This document shows positions 10,683 through 21,463 of a stretch of 37,100 nucleotides of DNA, piece by piece; within the stretch, counting starts at the first letter, position 1; the number at the start of each line of letters is the position of its first letter. The DNA is from Phaeoceros laevis (taxonomy: Eukaryota > Anthocerotophyta > Anthocerotopsida > Notothyladales). Under the pieces are notes generated by a model. The model was not told the DNA's origin, did not search any database, and worked only from the letters and a program-made list of their open reading frames with translations. Location: contig JBNGIQ010003781.1 of assembly GCA_049999765.1 (NCBI GenBank), positions 1-37,100 on the forward strand. The letters run 5' to 3'. The position numbers were made by a program, and so were the translations under genes.

Positions 10683-10748
10683 CCCACTCCTCATCAATAC
10701 CAAGTGGGCTCATCGTAAGAGTTTCTGGAAGTACCTTTGGTAAACTCT
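10683..10748. ncRNA. Double-hairpin core, copy 4 (B-type)
   Basis: Stem B is CCCAC (10683-10687)/GTGGG (10704-10708). Stem A is AGAGTTT (10718-10724)/AAACTCT (10742-10748). Confidence 0.55.
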
Positions 10749-11731
10749 CCTCTTGTGTGATCTGGGCAAAAAACCTATACATGCATTCTTTACAGCTTGT
10801 TAGTGATCGACTCGACCTACTGCTGCTATTGCCAGGACTCTGACAAGTCACCAATCACCAGCAGGCATTGCTAGCGTTCAGCAGAAAAGAAGAAGAAAAA
10901 CAAGTCGACTATTGTGAATACCGCTTCCAGTGATTGCTGAGACATTGTAGCTGTCTTGCCCTGCTCAAAATGTCTTGCCTTCAAACAGCGGTATGTGGCA
11001 GTACCAGTGACGAAGTTCAAATATTGAAGAAGGCACTCATGAAGGCGTAAAGAAGACTTTTTGCTAAGGGACAGGTTGACCAGCTTGGTACCAGATGTGT
11101 GACTGAGCAAGAAGAGGCCAGCAGACAGGTAGGCACTCTCACAACTATATGGCCAGGCAACTAGATAGGATTGTAACTGCTTAGAACACTGCGTGGGCAC
11201 CAAACTTGCATGTCAACTTTGCAAAGAATTCACTGGAAGGTTTCTTGGCAATAGAGCTGAAAAAATGACTGATTGAGACGGATTAACGTGACTTGCAAGG
11301 ATGCTACGAAACAAAACATACATTGGGGACCAAACACAAGGTGGGGACAGTGCCTGCTCACAGCTATGATAAGAAACTGATTCAGAGACAACGGGGTGTG
11401 TAGCTGGACAGTGGGTAGTTGGAAAACTGGCACGAAGTATGGCTGTTCAAGCAAAACAAATAGGAGGACACAGAAAGGGGATTTGGAAAACAGACTAAGT
11501 AGCTGACACAACCATTCTGAGGACGTGACGGATGTGTGAGCATTGGGATATCCTAAAGAAGGTTGGCAAGCTAGCAAAGGACCAGGGCAATGCGGATACT
11601 CAGAAAGTAGCCAGGAGGCAAAGTAAGGGGCAGGATGGCGGGAAGATGAGAGTGTGAGAAGACTGGAGGCGGAGGGAGGACGAGAGAAAGCTGAGAAGCT
11701 TGCACGCTTGCACTGGGATGAGGCAACTACC

Positions 11732-11739
11732 TTCTTATA
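11732..11739 (-). promoter_or_regulatory. TATA box (TATAAGAA)
   Basis: The minus strand reads CTGTATAAGAAGG, then about 45 bp later enters the CT-rich strand of the 11230-11710 tract. Confidence 0.45.
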
Positions 11740-12238
11740 CAGGCAAGGTGACTAAGCCGTCCATAAATGCAAAACAGCTATGATTAGTGGCCTCAGGTCG
11801 AGAAGGCATAAAATAATGGTCATTTGCCAGTCTGGCTACGGAAGAGTAATTAAGCTGACTGCTCATCGTGATGTGGCCAGTTTAGGCGAGTCCATCTGTT
11901 CGCCGGCAATCAACAACCCCTATTTTAATGCTGCACAGCCGTCAAAAAGTCTGCGTGAGCTGGTTCAGCAAAAGCGTATGTTTGCGCAACACGTTTCTTG
12001 TGCCTATAGCATACTTAGTTAATCAAAACGTCAACTACATTTCATGAATTATTGGATGGTAAGTCGTTACCCGATCCATGTGTTTGCAAAAAGTTACCAG
12101 TCTTGGTATATACAGCATTAGTACTCCCATCCTCAAGTAATTTCTAGCATTCTGCAGTATATGCATAGATATTAAATAACACACACAAAAGATATCAAAA
12201 TGACATCATGAAGACATCATATTGATTCTAAAAAGACA

Positions 12239-12296
12239 AACATACATACTGCAAACGCAGTATATGTGTGTTCCTGGTGCATATATACATATGGTT
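12239..12296 (+). repeat. (CA)n unit-start stem-loop
   Basis: Seven perfect pairs around loop AAAC, followed by TATGTGTGTTCC. Confidence 0.65.
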
Positions 12297-12321
12297 TAAA
12301 ACCAAAAGTAATGTATAAGGC

Positions 12322-12341
12322 ATTGCCCTTTACAGGGTCCT
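12322..12341. ncRNA. Small ATTGCC hairpin
   Basis: CCCT (12326-12329), loop TTAC, AGGG (12334-12337): a compensatory change from the CCTC/GAGG and CCTA/TAGG versions. Confidence 0.5.
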
Positions 12342-12950
12342 GTCCTTGCGATAGCGCGCTTTGAGCATTTCAAGGCCAGCGAGGAAAAACAACAATGACC
12401 GTTTTGTTCGTGTAGCTAGCAGAGCATTGCCAGTTACAGCTGACCGTGGACAGCTTGAGATGTACAGGTATATGTACAGGGTATTTACCCATAGAAGCTG
12501 TGAGGCTATGTCCTTGTTCGTGACAAATCGAACCGGTCTGCATGTAGTATTTACAGCATCCCGGAAGGTGTCCAAGGCTCAAAAAGACAGCGTATTTCAG
12601 AACATGACGTGACGGTTCGTGACACCAAAGGCAAATGAGGCACATGAGACCAAGGTACGCAAAAGAATCTTTTTTATAACTGTCTTTTGAAAGTAATGAT
12701 ACGGAGGATTGCCATTCTTGGTAGCTCATGATGATGTAGGGCATGATTCCACACCCGTCAATGGAACAATCCATGATGTTGTAGGTCAAGGCCACTTCAG
12801 TATGCACAAGTAGTGCAATTCCTATCTTCTGGACTAACCAAATACAGCAAAATCTGGTGTACAGGGCAAGTTACCAAGAAGAAGCTCACCAGGCTTTCTT
12901 AGTAACAGCACAAAATCAAACAGGCATTTACTGGGTGAGAGCAAACCTCC

Positions 12951-13019
12951 GGCCCCCCTTCATCAGTACCAAAGGGCCTTCATCGACCAGGTTTCTAGCA
13001 GCTGTGTTGGTAGACCTGG
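12951..13019. ncRNA. Double-hairpin core, copy 5 (C-type)
   Basis: Stem B is GGCCC (12951-12955)/GGGCC (12974-12978). Stem A is CCAGGT (12987-12992)/ACCTGG (13014-13019). Loop A carries the self-complementary CAGCTG. Confidence 0.55.
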
Positions 13020-14960
13020 CTCCTGCAAGATTTCTGTACGACCGATTTGACAAGAAGCAACAGAGTAGAAAAGTTTTGAACGCAATGACCATAGCAGGAG
13101 CTGGTGTCTATTGCAACATGTGCAAAAGAACCTAGTTACCGTGAGTTTCAGAGACAACCAATGCCTAAGAAACAACGGAGTCTGCTGTAAAAAGGCATTT
13201 TGGATGCCCGGTATGTGAACTGGAGCAAAACCCCTTCAAACCTTGCAGCAGCCATGACTTTTGTTAGTAACAATTGGTCTTCTAAAACATGAATGCTATA
13301 CACAGGAAGCAGGAAGATAGCAAAAATCAGGAAGCAAACAGCAATCATAAAGCATGCTTTATGCGAAGACATTTAACAGGTAACAATCGAAAGCTTGTAT
13401 CACAGCTAAAATTGTAACATGATAGGTGTAACAAGAGCACCTGTTGGCTCATTTTGACAAAAGCTGCAGTCCTCTACTCATGGAAACCTCTAAAGCCCTT
13501 GTCTCTGCTGTAAGCCTCAAACTGAAAGCCTCAAAATGCCATGCTGCAGAGCAGTTGAGGAGGGAAAGCGAACAGACTGGAAGCTGGTCAGAGGGGCAGA
13601 GCACAGGAGTGAGAAAACTGTTGAGACAAGGCAGAATGAGAAAGACAAAGCGGAATGAGAAAGAATGGTGGCTCTTCAGCTAAGGGTGGAGGGTTTAAAA
13701 GGGCCATGTAGAGGGATAGACAGGGAGGTGTGGTGGTAGGCTGTAGCTGGCCAAAGGTCATGGTTTCTCGCTCTTCATTAAGTGATAGCCACCAAGCCGA
13801 GCGGGAATAGTTGTTTTTAGATACTGTAATCTGTCGGAATCTTGGGATATGTAGAGAAATGCTTGGCTGAGATTAAATCATCTTCAGGTTCGATAGTTCA
13901 AGAAGGTACGGTAGACAGTAAGCAGCAAATGATAGGGCCACGTATAGCCGTCAAAATCAAGTGTTCAGGAAAATAGTAGCTTTCCCGGTTGCTCTGGCTT
14001 TAGTGAGGCCTGGTAAACATGCTTTTAAGTATGCCAAGTAGGCCGTCCAACAGGAGTAGAGTATTCTTGGAAAGATTCATGGTCAAGCTGGATCCCAAGG
14101 TAGCACCGTCAGCCCAAAAAAGCACATGGCAATTACTGCTGCCAGCAAAAAAGCAAGTGTACCTGAGGCCTCTTTCGCGATTATGCCATGCGCAGTAGAG
14201 AAGACTGAGCAGCAATCATAAGGCCAAGTGTACAGTAGACCGCTACGTCTATTATGCTATCAAGTAAATTGTGGAAATGGGTTTGTCGTTCCATATCCAG
14301 AAGGCATAACGTATAGTGTCCTGATTCTAGCAAAGAATGAGATACAAGGGACAACCGAGCCCGTAACGGGTCAACCATGTAGAATTTTAACAAGACTTTT
14401 TAAGAAAGCCATAAAGGACCATGTATAATGCCTTGTAGTCCTGTATGGGTCTAGGCTGCAAGCCGTAGTACAGACTTGGCATTGGTCATATAAGCTTCTT
14501 AAAATACAAAATCATGGCATCATGACCGGTTTGTGGCATACCTGGCCAACTATGTAGCATGTATGAGCAGTCTGTAGATATTTAGATACAATGTATATCA
14601 TTACAAAGAGCCAATTTTTTGGACGATGTGTCCCTCAAGTCTACATGTTCAAAGGACTTGTTATTTAGAGAACATAGCTCAGAAAAATAGCTTGTCGAGA
14701 GCTGCAAGCCTGAAACATTGTGCTTTCCAAAGGTCATTCGAAAGCAACAATCAGAGCTATTACTGGCTAGAGAAGGACATGTAAAAAAGACTCCAGGCAA
14801 GACGCAAGAACACAAAACATCAGATTCGTCTCTTACACAAGATTTCTTAGTATGTCATACATACCAAAAAAGGAGACACACACACACAACCCAAGAACAC
14901 CGGGTGTGTGTTCCTCCGACATACATACATACGTTTTACAGGTAAAAAGGATGCAAGACA

Positions 14961-14979
14961 TTGCCTCACGAGGAGGACT
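14961..14979. ncRNA. Small ATTGCC hairpin
   Basis: CCTC (14964-14967)/GAGG (14970-14973). Confidence 0.45.
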
Positions 14980-15627
14980 TGTACAGTGATGATTGCAAAT
15001 GATAGATTTCGGGTAATGATCCTGACTTTTTGGATGTCCACTCGTTTATGATGTCATCGTAGAGAAAGTGTAACAATGTACACAAAATCCTACAGGTTTG
15101 AATGAGTATGCCAGTGATGCAGGCAGCCAGCATCGCAATGGAGCTTGTGCAAGACGGCGTTCTCGTAAAAATGTCTTTGATTGAATCGTAAACCTGATGT
15201 GCAGCAATGCAAAAATATAGCGAGGTGTATTTCTAATTTTTTCCGTGCACGGTGTGTGCAGGTGCACAATGTTGCATGGCTGCTGATCAAACAGAGTTGC
15301 CGAGGCATATCAAACCGCTAGACCAGTGTTTTAAACAACCATCATGCGATCAGTTCTTCATGCCACCAAAAGAGAAGTGACAAGAAGGTGTCAAACCAGA
15401 ATTGTCTTTGCTCTTGGGCTTTTTCATCATGTAGACAGCAGCTAAGGAGTTGTATCTAACAATGATAGCCCTTTGTATCATGCAGAATATTCAAAAGAGG
15501 ATCAAGGAATCACAAATACCAAGGGTTTGATGCTTAAGCTGCTGGACAAAGGAAGATCACCAGTCTCCCTTGTCAGAAAACTAACAGAAAGCATAGCAAA
15601 CGCTCATCTGGTAAGGAAGAGCCTCCA

Positions 15628-15695
15628 TCTCCCCTTTGTCAGCGCCAAAGAGACATCCCTGCTTGGATTTCTGGTGGTCTATTGGCAGATCCAAG
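15628..15695. ncRNA. Double-hairpin core, copy 6 (C-type)
   Basis: Stem B is short, TCTC (15628-15631)/GAGA (15650-15653). Stem A is CTTGGAT (15662-15668)/ATCCAAG (15689-15695). Confidence 0.5.
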
Positions 15696-16393
15696 GTTGC
15701 TATGTACTGAGCATCATTCCGCAATCCAACTCATGAGACTGTTAGCAAAAGTCAAAGACTGAAGTCCAAGTCATCAGACCAATGCATCAGTGCTAAGATG
15801 GTAACCAAAAGCTGGCAGGAATCACAAGACGGTATTTTCAAAGGCCAACATCAAGTGCAAAAAATCAGGCAGAGCTCGGCATACATCATTTTCATGGACT
15901 AGCAATAAGTGCAGAAGACTATAAGCCAAGATAGTATGTTCAAAATGTATAAAAGCATGTATAACATGGATGTTTTACACTCTAACCTGCTGGGAAGAAC
16001 TTCCAGCCATGTTGAGCAGTAGTAACGACTGAAAAAATCCTTCCTTGTGTGTCAAGTAACAAGTCAAGAGCTATTTATATTCACAGCTGGACCAAGCAAA
16101 GAAATAACACGCGGGGTTCAACAGGAGGTGGCAGGAAAACGGGAGGTATAGAAAATGATGGCAATGGTGAAAGCTCTAGAGAACGGCTAGGTAGCTGAGC
16201 AGACTGTGAGTTGTAGGAGCTTGATGAAATATGAGCGGTAGGCCACAGGGCGGGGGCCTGTTTCAACTAAACATTACAGGGATATGCCAAAAAGCTGGGA
16301 GGGAGTGTGTAGGCCAGCAGCAGGCTAGCTACAGATGCGCAGCATGGCAGCAGGCAAGAAGGGCAGAGGGCAATGGCGGGCAATAGTGTGATG

Positions 16394-17100
16394 TTTGAGG
16401 AGGTTGACGGTCCCATGAAGGGTCCCCCCCTTGCCCTTATTGGGGCACCCGCATGCGGGCGGGTACACTATAGCACAGGATTGCCCGATCTTGCCCAAGG
16501 TCAAAATGTCATCGAGGTAAACCCGATGGGCTTCCCTAGTAGGGAGATTGGGTCGTATGACTAGATACTGCCCAGCGGGCAAAAGTTGACTCAGAAAGCA
16601 ACACACCCATAATGAGTGAGATAGGCGATAATTTGTCGACCCGAAAGAGTGCTGAATTCAAAGAATTTCATGCTGTAGGCATGGCGAGCAAGAAGTGGCC
16701 ACCATGAGGCCATAAAACTTGAACGTTGCCACCTTGTGGGCATGGCAAGAATGTAAACTTGCTAACCTCCAAACGGGCCTTCTATGAATTAGCGACCATG
16801 GGACAAAATGGCCACGTAGGGTTTGTGGTGGATAGCAATGCTCCAAATGGCGCTAAGGCCCAAGTGTTGGATGTTAGTTTATCTTTTTTTGTTAAGGGTG
16901 TTCTGTAATTTTTTTATGGACTCACGGAATCCGTCGTTGGCACCACTGGCGGGCCGACACGCTATTTGTTAATAACATGTAATAATGCTCATAACAAGCT
17001 GCTTAGGAGTACAAAGGGCCTTGCAGGGTTTGCAAAACTTTAGGGTTGGGCTATGGAATTTAAAGAGCATAAAATCCTTACATAGAAATTGACGGGTAAC
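16394..17100 (+). other. Repeated TTTGAGGAGG box and unknown flank
   Basis: The first 47 bp (TTTGAGGAGGTTGACGGTCC, then a C7 run) recurs at 30007 and 36830, each time just right of a (TG) run. The box reads open as FEEVDGPMKGPPLALIG inside a 63-codon frame (16373-16564), and the 36.83-kb copy reads FEEANGPIRVPP, so a coding origin is possible. The 30.0-kb copy has a stop. A perfect palindrome CCCGCATGCGGG lies at 16448-16459. A 60-codon frame at 16726-16908 is unrecognised. No gene can be called. Confidence 0.35.
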
Positions 17101-17229
17101 AATCTCTTTGAATTTGGATGATATATTCATCTATCACAAAAAATGACTCAAGAAGTACTATAGAAATAATGGTTATTTAAAAAAAAGATATTATGTCAAG
17201 CATAAAAAATAGTGGCATATTGTTGTGAC

Positions 17230-17424
17230 CTGTTGTCTTCGCTCATAGTCATCTTTTCTCTTTTGTAACAGAAGATGCCAATTTTCCATAGCTGCCTGCT
17301 GTCTTGCATCTGCTTCGCGTCTTAATTGTAGATTATGTATTTTTCTTTCTCTATTCGCTTGATCAACAAGTTGAAGTCTTTCTTGCTCTCTAGTAGCCAT
17401 TTCTTCCATTTTTCTTTTATGAAC
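17230..17424 (-). pseudogene. Exon-like fragment, Glu/Arg/Gln-rich coiled coil
   Basis: A 65-codon stop-free segment lies between a plausible acceptor (CTATAG, just right of 17424) and a possible donor (CAG|GTCACA, a weak donor, at 17230/17229). Its length is exactly 195 nt, so it is a phase 0-0 exon. The peptide is strongly charged and helical: MEEMATREQERLQLVDQ near the start, RREADARQQAAMENW in the middle and KRKDDYERRQQ at the end, the kind of coiled coil found at the C-terminal side of many plant DNA-binding or transposase-derived proteins. I cannot name the family. No partner exons are certain, so it is most likely a captured or stranded gene fragment. Confidence 0.4.
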
Positions 17425-17846
17425 CTATAGATCAAGAAAACTCATCTTTATGAAAGTAGAAACCTAATTGAATATTCTCATGGTGAAATTACAACTGAAG
17501 AAGATTGAATTGAACCTCAAATATATAAGTAGTTTAATCATCTATATCATCCTTGAACCATATTTAATAAGCGTGCATGTACTATGCATTTTGTTCTTGA
17601 TATACTGCTTCATCAGCTACTTTGCTTAAGTTACAGGGTAACTTGCGAGGTACTAGTAGATATAATAATATTCAGTATAATTGTCGAGTCAGCACAGGGG
17701 GCACATAAATACTCTATACAAAAATATTGTCATTGATCCATGTGATCTTTGTAATTCCGAGATCATAGCTCATCGCCGCCTCCCTCGTAGAAATACGTAC
17801 ATAATACCTATAGAAATATATAGACTTTGTACCAGTGAGATATGAT

Positions 17847-17865
17847 AAACCCTAAACCCTAAACC
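17847..17865 (+). repeat. Interstitial telomere-like repeat
   Basis: Nearly three tandem AAACCCT units, the Arabidopsis-type plant telomere sequence. It is also the telobox motif of some plant promoters. It lies in the AT-rich block, about 420 bp outside the exon-like fragment. Confidence 0.65.
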
Positions 17866-18107
17866 ATTATCTAATGATCAATGCAGGATTGTTTTTGCGT
17901 ACATCTCTCATAAACCAGTAAAAAACATAGCAAGAAGCATAGTTCTACAATCACATAGAACATGTGGAAGTACTTTTACATGATGCACCCTGCAGCGAAC
18001 TTACAGCATGCCAAAATATTAAATTGGGCAAATGCAGACAAGTGTGGACATAGACAATTTTCAGGGTACCATGTCAATTTCAGGGTAGTGGCATGTGGAC
18101 AGAGAAG

Positions 18108-18806
18108 CGCGTATGCGAAGACTACGGGCCTTTGAATGCGGTCACCCCACAGGATGGCTATCCTATGCCAATGTCTGTGGATATTTTTTATAGCCTTGGC
18201 AAGTCTAAGCTGTTTAGAATTCTGGATTTGCGACAGGGTTTCAACTAGATCGCTATCATGAAAGAGGATTGCTACAAGACAGCTTTCTATGGAAGTAGTC
18301 AACTATGGGAATGGCTGGTGATGCCTTTCGGCTTGAAGAACGCACCTGTAACCTTCCAAAAAGTCATGGATTTGGTGGTGTCGGGTGCAGATCACTATTG
18401 TTATTTCATAGACGATGCGTCAGTGCATAGTGAATGTTTTGAGACACACTTACAACACTTGCAATACTTGTTGAACGGGTTGCGTAAAACCAAACTTGCG
18501 CTGTCATCCTAGCAAGTGTGAATTTGGTGTGACTTCAGTAGATTACTTGGGCCACCGAATTGTTCCAGGTGGCATGATGGCAAATCAGGCCAAGATAGAG
18601 ACCATTCTGCAAATCAAGCCCCCAAGAGATGTTTCACAGATGTGTGCTTACTTAGGGTTGACTAACTACTACCAGGTGTATATACCAGATTACAGCAGGA
18701 TTGCGAAGCCACTCAACGATTTGCTGTAGAAGGACACGTTCTGGGTTTGGACAGCAACAGCTCAAGAAGCTTTTGAGGAACTGAGGAAGAGACTTTGTGA
18801 GCAGCA
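18108..18806 (+). pseudogene. pol: Ty3/gypsy reverse transcriptase fragment, dead
   Basis: The translation follows the gypsy RT order: CEDYGPLNAVTPQDGYPMP, then KLFRILDLRQGFN, KTAFYGSSQLWEWLVMPFGL, KNAPVTFQ, the active-site box as YCYFIDD (usual F/YLDD), then HPSKCEFGVTSVDYLGHRIV and the start of the connection/RNase H region (EAFEELRKRL). It is broken by an in-frame TAG at 18246-18248 where the family usually has Gln, a frameshift near 18500-18506, and a stop at 18727-18729. No gag, protease or integrase is present. Homology stops at about 18800, exactly where the LTR-like segment begins, so a later insertion probably cut it. Confidence 0.85.
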
Positions 18807-19230
18807 TGTTATAGATAGGATCGAGAGACCGAGAGAGATTGAGCAGGAGAGTAGAGAATAGAAGAAGATCCATTAGTAGGGCCGTGTGGCCACTTATAAA
18901 GACTAGGACTAAACCGTTGGTGTCCCGTGACCGTGAAGGAGTAGCGGTTGAGTTTGGGGTGCAACCCCTCAAGTGTGATAATATTAATCTACCGATTAAT
19001 ATCCTAAATGTTTATTGGCCCTTTCTATATAATGCTGGATATATTAATTAAAGCTTTTTAATTCTACCTTTACTCCCACTTAGCCAGCATTACCCTAGTT
19101 AGGGTTTGTAACCACAGGTTAACAAAAATTCACCTGGTTAGGTCTTCAACAGGTTTTCCGAAGCAAAACCTCCTTACTCTCGGACTTGGCCGTTTCGCGG
19201 CTTCATTTGTTAGGTCATAGTGTTACGCCG
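18807..19230 (-). mobile_element. LTR-like segment
   Basis: TGTT at 18807 abuts the interrupted gypsy fragment, and TGTT...AACA ends can be drawn at 18807 and 19151 (345 bp). The minus strand has TTTATAAG (18893-18900) followed by CTCTCTCGGTCTCTCG, as in an LTR promoter. It lies downstream of the minus-strand copia fragment, so it could be that element's 3' LTR. Against the 19151 boundary, GGTTAGGT...AGGTTTTC.GAAG is shared with 37033-37059 and runs across it. The ends and the class are therefore uncertain. Confidence 0.4.
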
Positions 19231-19746
19231 GCAGCTGCTCACAGTCGATGGCGGAGCTTGAGGCCGTGATCCTAGCGCTCGCGCTGATTCTGTGTGCTTG
19301 CATCTTGCGCCACCGTCACCCATGCACTGTCTGCAAAGAGTTTGCCAAGATTTTCTCTGTTGAAGAGGAATTGGAGCTGGCTCGCTCGAGATGGCGGCTA
19401 GCGTACTGGCGCTAGAGTGCTGGCGCACGGTTTTCCTCGTCTCGCGCTTGGTGCTCCGTTCCGCTGCTTGCCAAACTGCTTTGATAGGTTCATGTACGCC
19501 GGCTGCGACTTCACTGAGAATGGGCGCCAAATCATTCGCTATGGTACACTTCCCTGTGCATGATTCTGATTATTTTGCCTCCTCCCACTGCAGCTTGTGT
19601 AGGTAGAACTCTTCTGACTGCTTGCCTTTGTTGGCACAGAGCCTTGGTGGCGCTGCTCCACAGAGATGCCCTCCAGAAGGTTCCATCCAGCTTGAGATGC
19701 TGCAGGTTTAGAGCCAAGGTGCTAGCTAGGTGAAAAGTCGAGGTGC
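19231..19746 (-). other. Unassigned segment between copia fragment and LTR-like segment
   Basis: GC-rich sequence with minus-strand frames at 19210-19530 (106 codons, Arg/Ser/Ala-rich) and 19532-19717 (61 codons, containing LQHLKLDGTFW, faintly like the start of a copia Gag). Position after pol argues against gag of the same element. No confident gene. Confidence 0.3.
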
Positions 19747-20785
19747 CTAGGACTCTGGGTCCTCCACTAACCCCATTGCAGATGCAAACTTCTCATGATT
19801 TTCCCTAGGAAGCGCCTTTGTCAGCAGGTCTGCAATGTTGTCATGTGTTGATACAAACTGTAGGTTTGCATTGCCTATCGGTGATCACCTATCGTATAAA
19901 ATGATGTTTGATCTCAATGTGCTTTGTCCTGGCGTGCATGACAGGGTTCTGGGCAAGTGCTATGGCTAATTGATTGTCGCTCAAAAGAAGCGTTGGTGCT
20001 GTCTGAGTTTCGCCAAGGGATGCCAACAGCTCCCTGCTATGGATGATGTCTTGTGCCGCTGTTGTTGCAGAAATATACTCAGCCTTAGTGGAGGACAGAG
20101 CTACCACTGGCTGCTTCTTACTATGCCATGCAATAATTGTTGCTTGTGTTTCATCTTGCCCTAGCATTAAGCAATGTGCAGATATGGAGCGCCGGCTGTC
20201 AGTATCAGCTGCCCTATTAGCATCACAGTAGCATGTAAGGAGCAGGCCTCTTGGTCTTTGACTTTACAGCAGGCCAAGTTTGGGCTTGCCTCCAAGGTAG
20301 CGCATACATTGTTGGACTGCTGTCCAGTGGGCTGGTCCGTAGTTTGACAGAAACTGCGAGGTCACCCCTACAGCATGTGAGACTCAGGGCGTGTCCAGTT
20401 TCGGAAGTAGATAAGTACTCCCACTGTTCGCGCAAAAAAAAAAAAGGTACTCCCACTGCAAGCCTGTACGGAATCTTCTCCATTTGTATGCGCTCCTTCT
20501 CATTTTGTGGGCACTACTCCAAAGTAAGCTTCTCACCCGTTGCCATTGATGTTGCAGCAGGTGTTGCATTTTGCATTCTAAAGCGTGCAAGGACTTGGAC
20601 GAAAAACTGAGCCTGATGAATGAAAATTGTGTGCTTACCTAGGTTTTGACAAATTTGGATGCCTAAAAACCAAGTGAGCTGTCCTAAATCCGTCATAGAA
20701 AATTTTGATGTGAGTATACTTTTGACTTTGTTCATCTGTGACGGATTACTGCATATGATCATTGCGTCGTCTACATACAATGCAA
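19747..20785 (-). pseudogene. pol: Ty1/copia pol 3' part (RT end and RNase H), dead
   Basis: On the minus strand the fragment opens at the RT active site, LALYVDDAMIICSNPSQM, then SMTDLGQLTWFLGIQI (family: LG.l.YFLGI.v), then decayed sequence recognisable only by switching frames (KIPYRLAVG; HWTAVQQCMRYLGG). Intact RNase H follows: IIAWHSKKQPVVALSSTKAE, then TKHIEIKHHFIR. A frameshift leads to FVSTHDNIADLLTKALPREN and a natural-looking end with TAG at 19747-19749. Everything upstream of YVDD is missing: at about 20785 the frame runs directly into an array-unit start arm. Confidence 0.88.
20415..20458 (+). repeat. Tiny poly(A) insertion with 12-bp target duplication
   Basis: GTACTCCCACTG occurs at 20415-20426 and again at 20447-20458. 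Between them are 20 bp, TTCGCGC followed by a run of A and one G. This is the footprint of LINE-type target-primed reverse transcription that copied almost only a poly(A) tail, inside the dead copia fragment. Confidence 0.7.
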
Positions 20786-21035
20786 GGTGTGTGTTCCTTA
20801 CATACATATATACATTTTACAATTTTCTAAAACATAAGATGCGGACATTGCCTCACGAGGAGGACTTGTACTTTGAAAGACCCAGAATAATATGTACAGG
20901 AGAAATGACTTTCTGAAATATCAAGGTCCATGATAGGAACCTGACTCTTGTTGCAAGCATTTTGACAGGAGTCGCTTCAGAAATGATAGCAAAGGCAATT
21001 CAAATGCCAGTGTTTGTCCAGGATACAAGCAGAAC
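20786..21035 (+). repeat. Array unit start, C-type, interrupted
   Basis: Only the right arm of the start hairpin remains (GTGTGTTCCTTACATACAT, 20787-20805), followed by the small hairpin at 20847-20866 and sequence matching the 14.9-kb unit (GATCCTGACT/GAACCTGACTC). The match breaks at about 21035 and resumes at about 22770. Confidence 0.6.
20847..20866. ncRNA. Small ATTGCC hairpin
   Basis: CCTC (20851-20854)/GAGG (20857-20860). Confidence 0.45.
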
Positions 21036-21463
21036 ACCGTCTCCAATGAAAAGAGATTCCGCCCCTCCACTATCCGGTACTTCCCTCGCGTGAGCCTCTG
21101 TGTCCTCCACTACTTCAACCACGTCGTCAATATTCATCCTTCAGATTTCACCGAAAGTTGGGATAGGGATCGAGGCCGGCGCCCGGCTGAGGGCTAGATC
21201 TGGGGCTAGGTACTGAATGTCCAGTATCTGCAGTGCCATGGTCGACCATGCTGGCAGGCTCTTCAACGGGCTCACCTTCCGCCACGTTTTTCAATCTCGG
21301 TACGCCATCAGCCTCATTCCCGCGAGGTGTTCCAGCCATCTCTGCCTTTTTGGAATCCATCTGTCATAGAGGTTTCACAGTAGTTGCCTCCCCGGTGTCT
21401 TTCCCCGTAAACATTGTCACTAAAATGGGCAATTTCACGCAAAAACCTACCCCTCAATGCCTG

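Larger units (their letters stand above)
9918..12238 (+). repeat. Array unit, B-type (2.3 kb)
   Basis: Start hairpin variant CACACT-GAA-AGTGTG (9925-9939), small hairpin at 10005-10025, a duplicated box with ATGATGCACCA (about 10153 and 10252), core at 10683-10748, purine-rich tract about 11230-11710 and minus-strand TATAAGAA at 11732-11739. Confidence 0.7.
12239..14875 (+). repeat. Array unit, C-type (2.6 kb)
   Basis: Start hairpin ATACTGC (12246-12252)/GCAGTAT (12257-12263), small hairpin at 12322-12341, core at 12951-13019, a shorter purine-rich tract about 13545-13745, and only a weak TATA candidate (TTTTAAAC, minus, about 13693-13700). The 145-codon minus-strand frame at 12370-12807 has no recognisable domain and is not conserved. 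Confidence 0.7.
14876..16393 (+). repeat. Array unit, C-type, truncated
   Basis: Start hairpin variant with CCC (14890-14892)/GGG (14902-14904) in the CA/TG arms, small hairpin at 14961-14979, a GCAC...GTGC hairpin near 15245, core at 15628-15695, post-core hairpin CTGG (15990-15993)/CCAG (16003-16006), and purine-rich tract about 16085-16390. A minus-strand TATAAATAG at 16071-16079 lies on the core side of the tract, unlike the other units, so it is not annotated as this unit's promoter. The far end is lost to the insertion block starting about 16394. Confidence 0.65.
17101..18107. other. AT-rich block with gene-like character
   Basis: The base composition is clearly more AT-rich than the array units, with no unit motifs. 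It contains one open exon-like segment on the minus strand and a short telomere-like repeat. The right part (about 18040-18110) has a near-direct repeat of TTTCAGGGTA before the gypsy fragment begins. Confidence 0.5.

Noticed and set aside
16071-16079. Strong TATAAATAG on the minus strand
   Set aside because: It is on the wrong side of the purine tract compared with the other units, so it was not counted in the promoter pattern. It could still be functional.
19532-19717. Minus-strand frame with KLDGTFW as a copia gag start
   Set aside because: The resemblance is a few residues, and it lies after pol in the element's reading direction, so it cannot be this element's gag.
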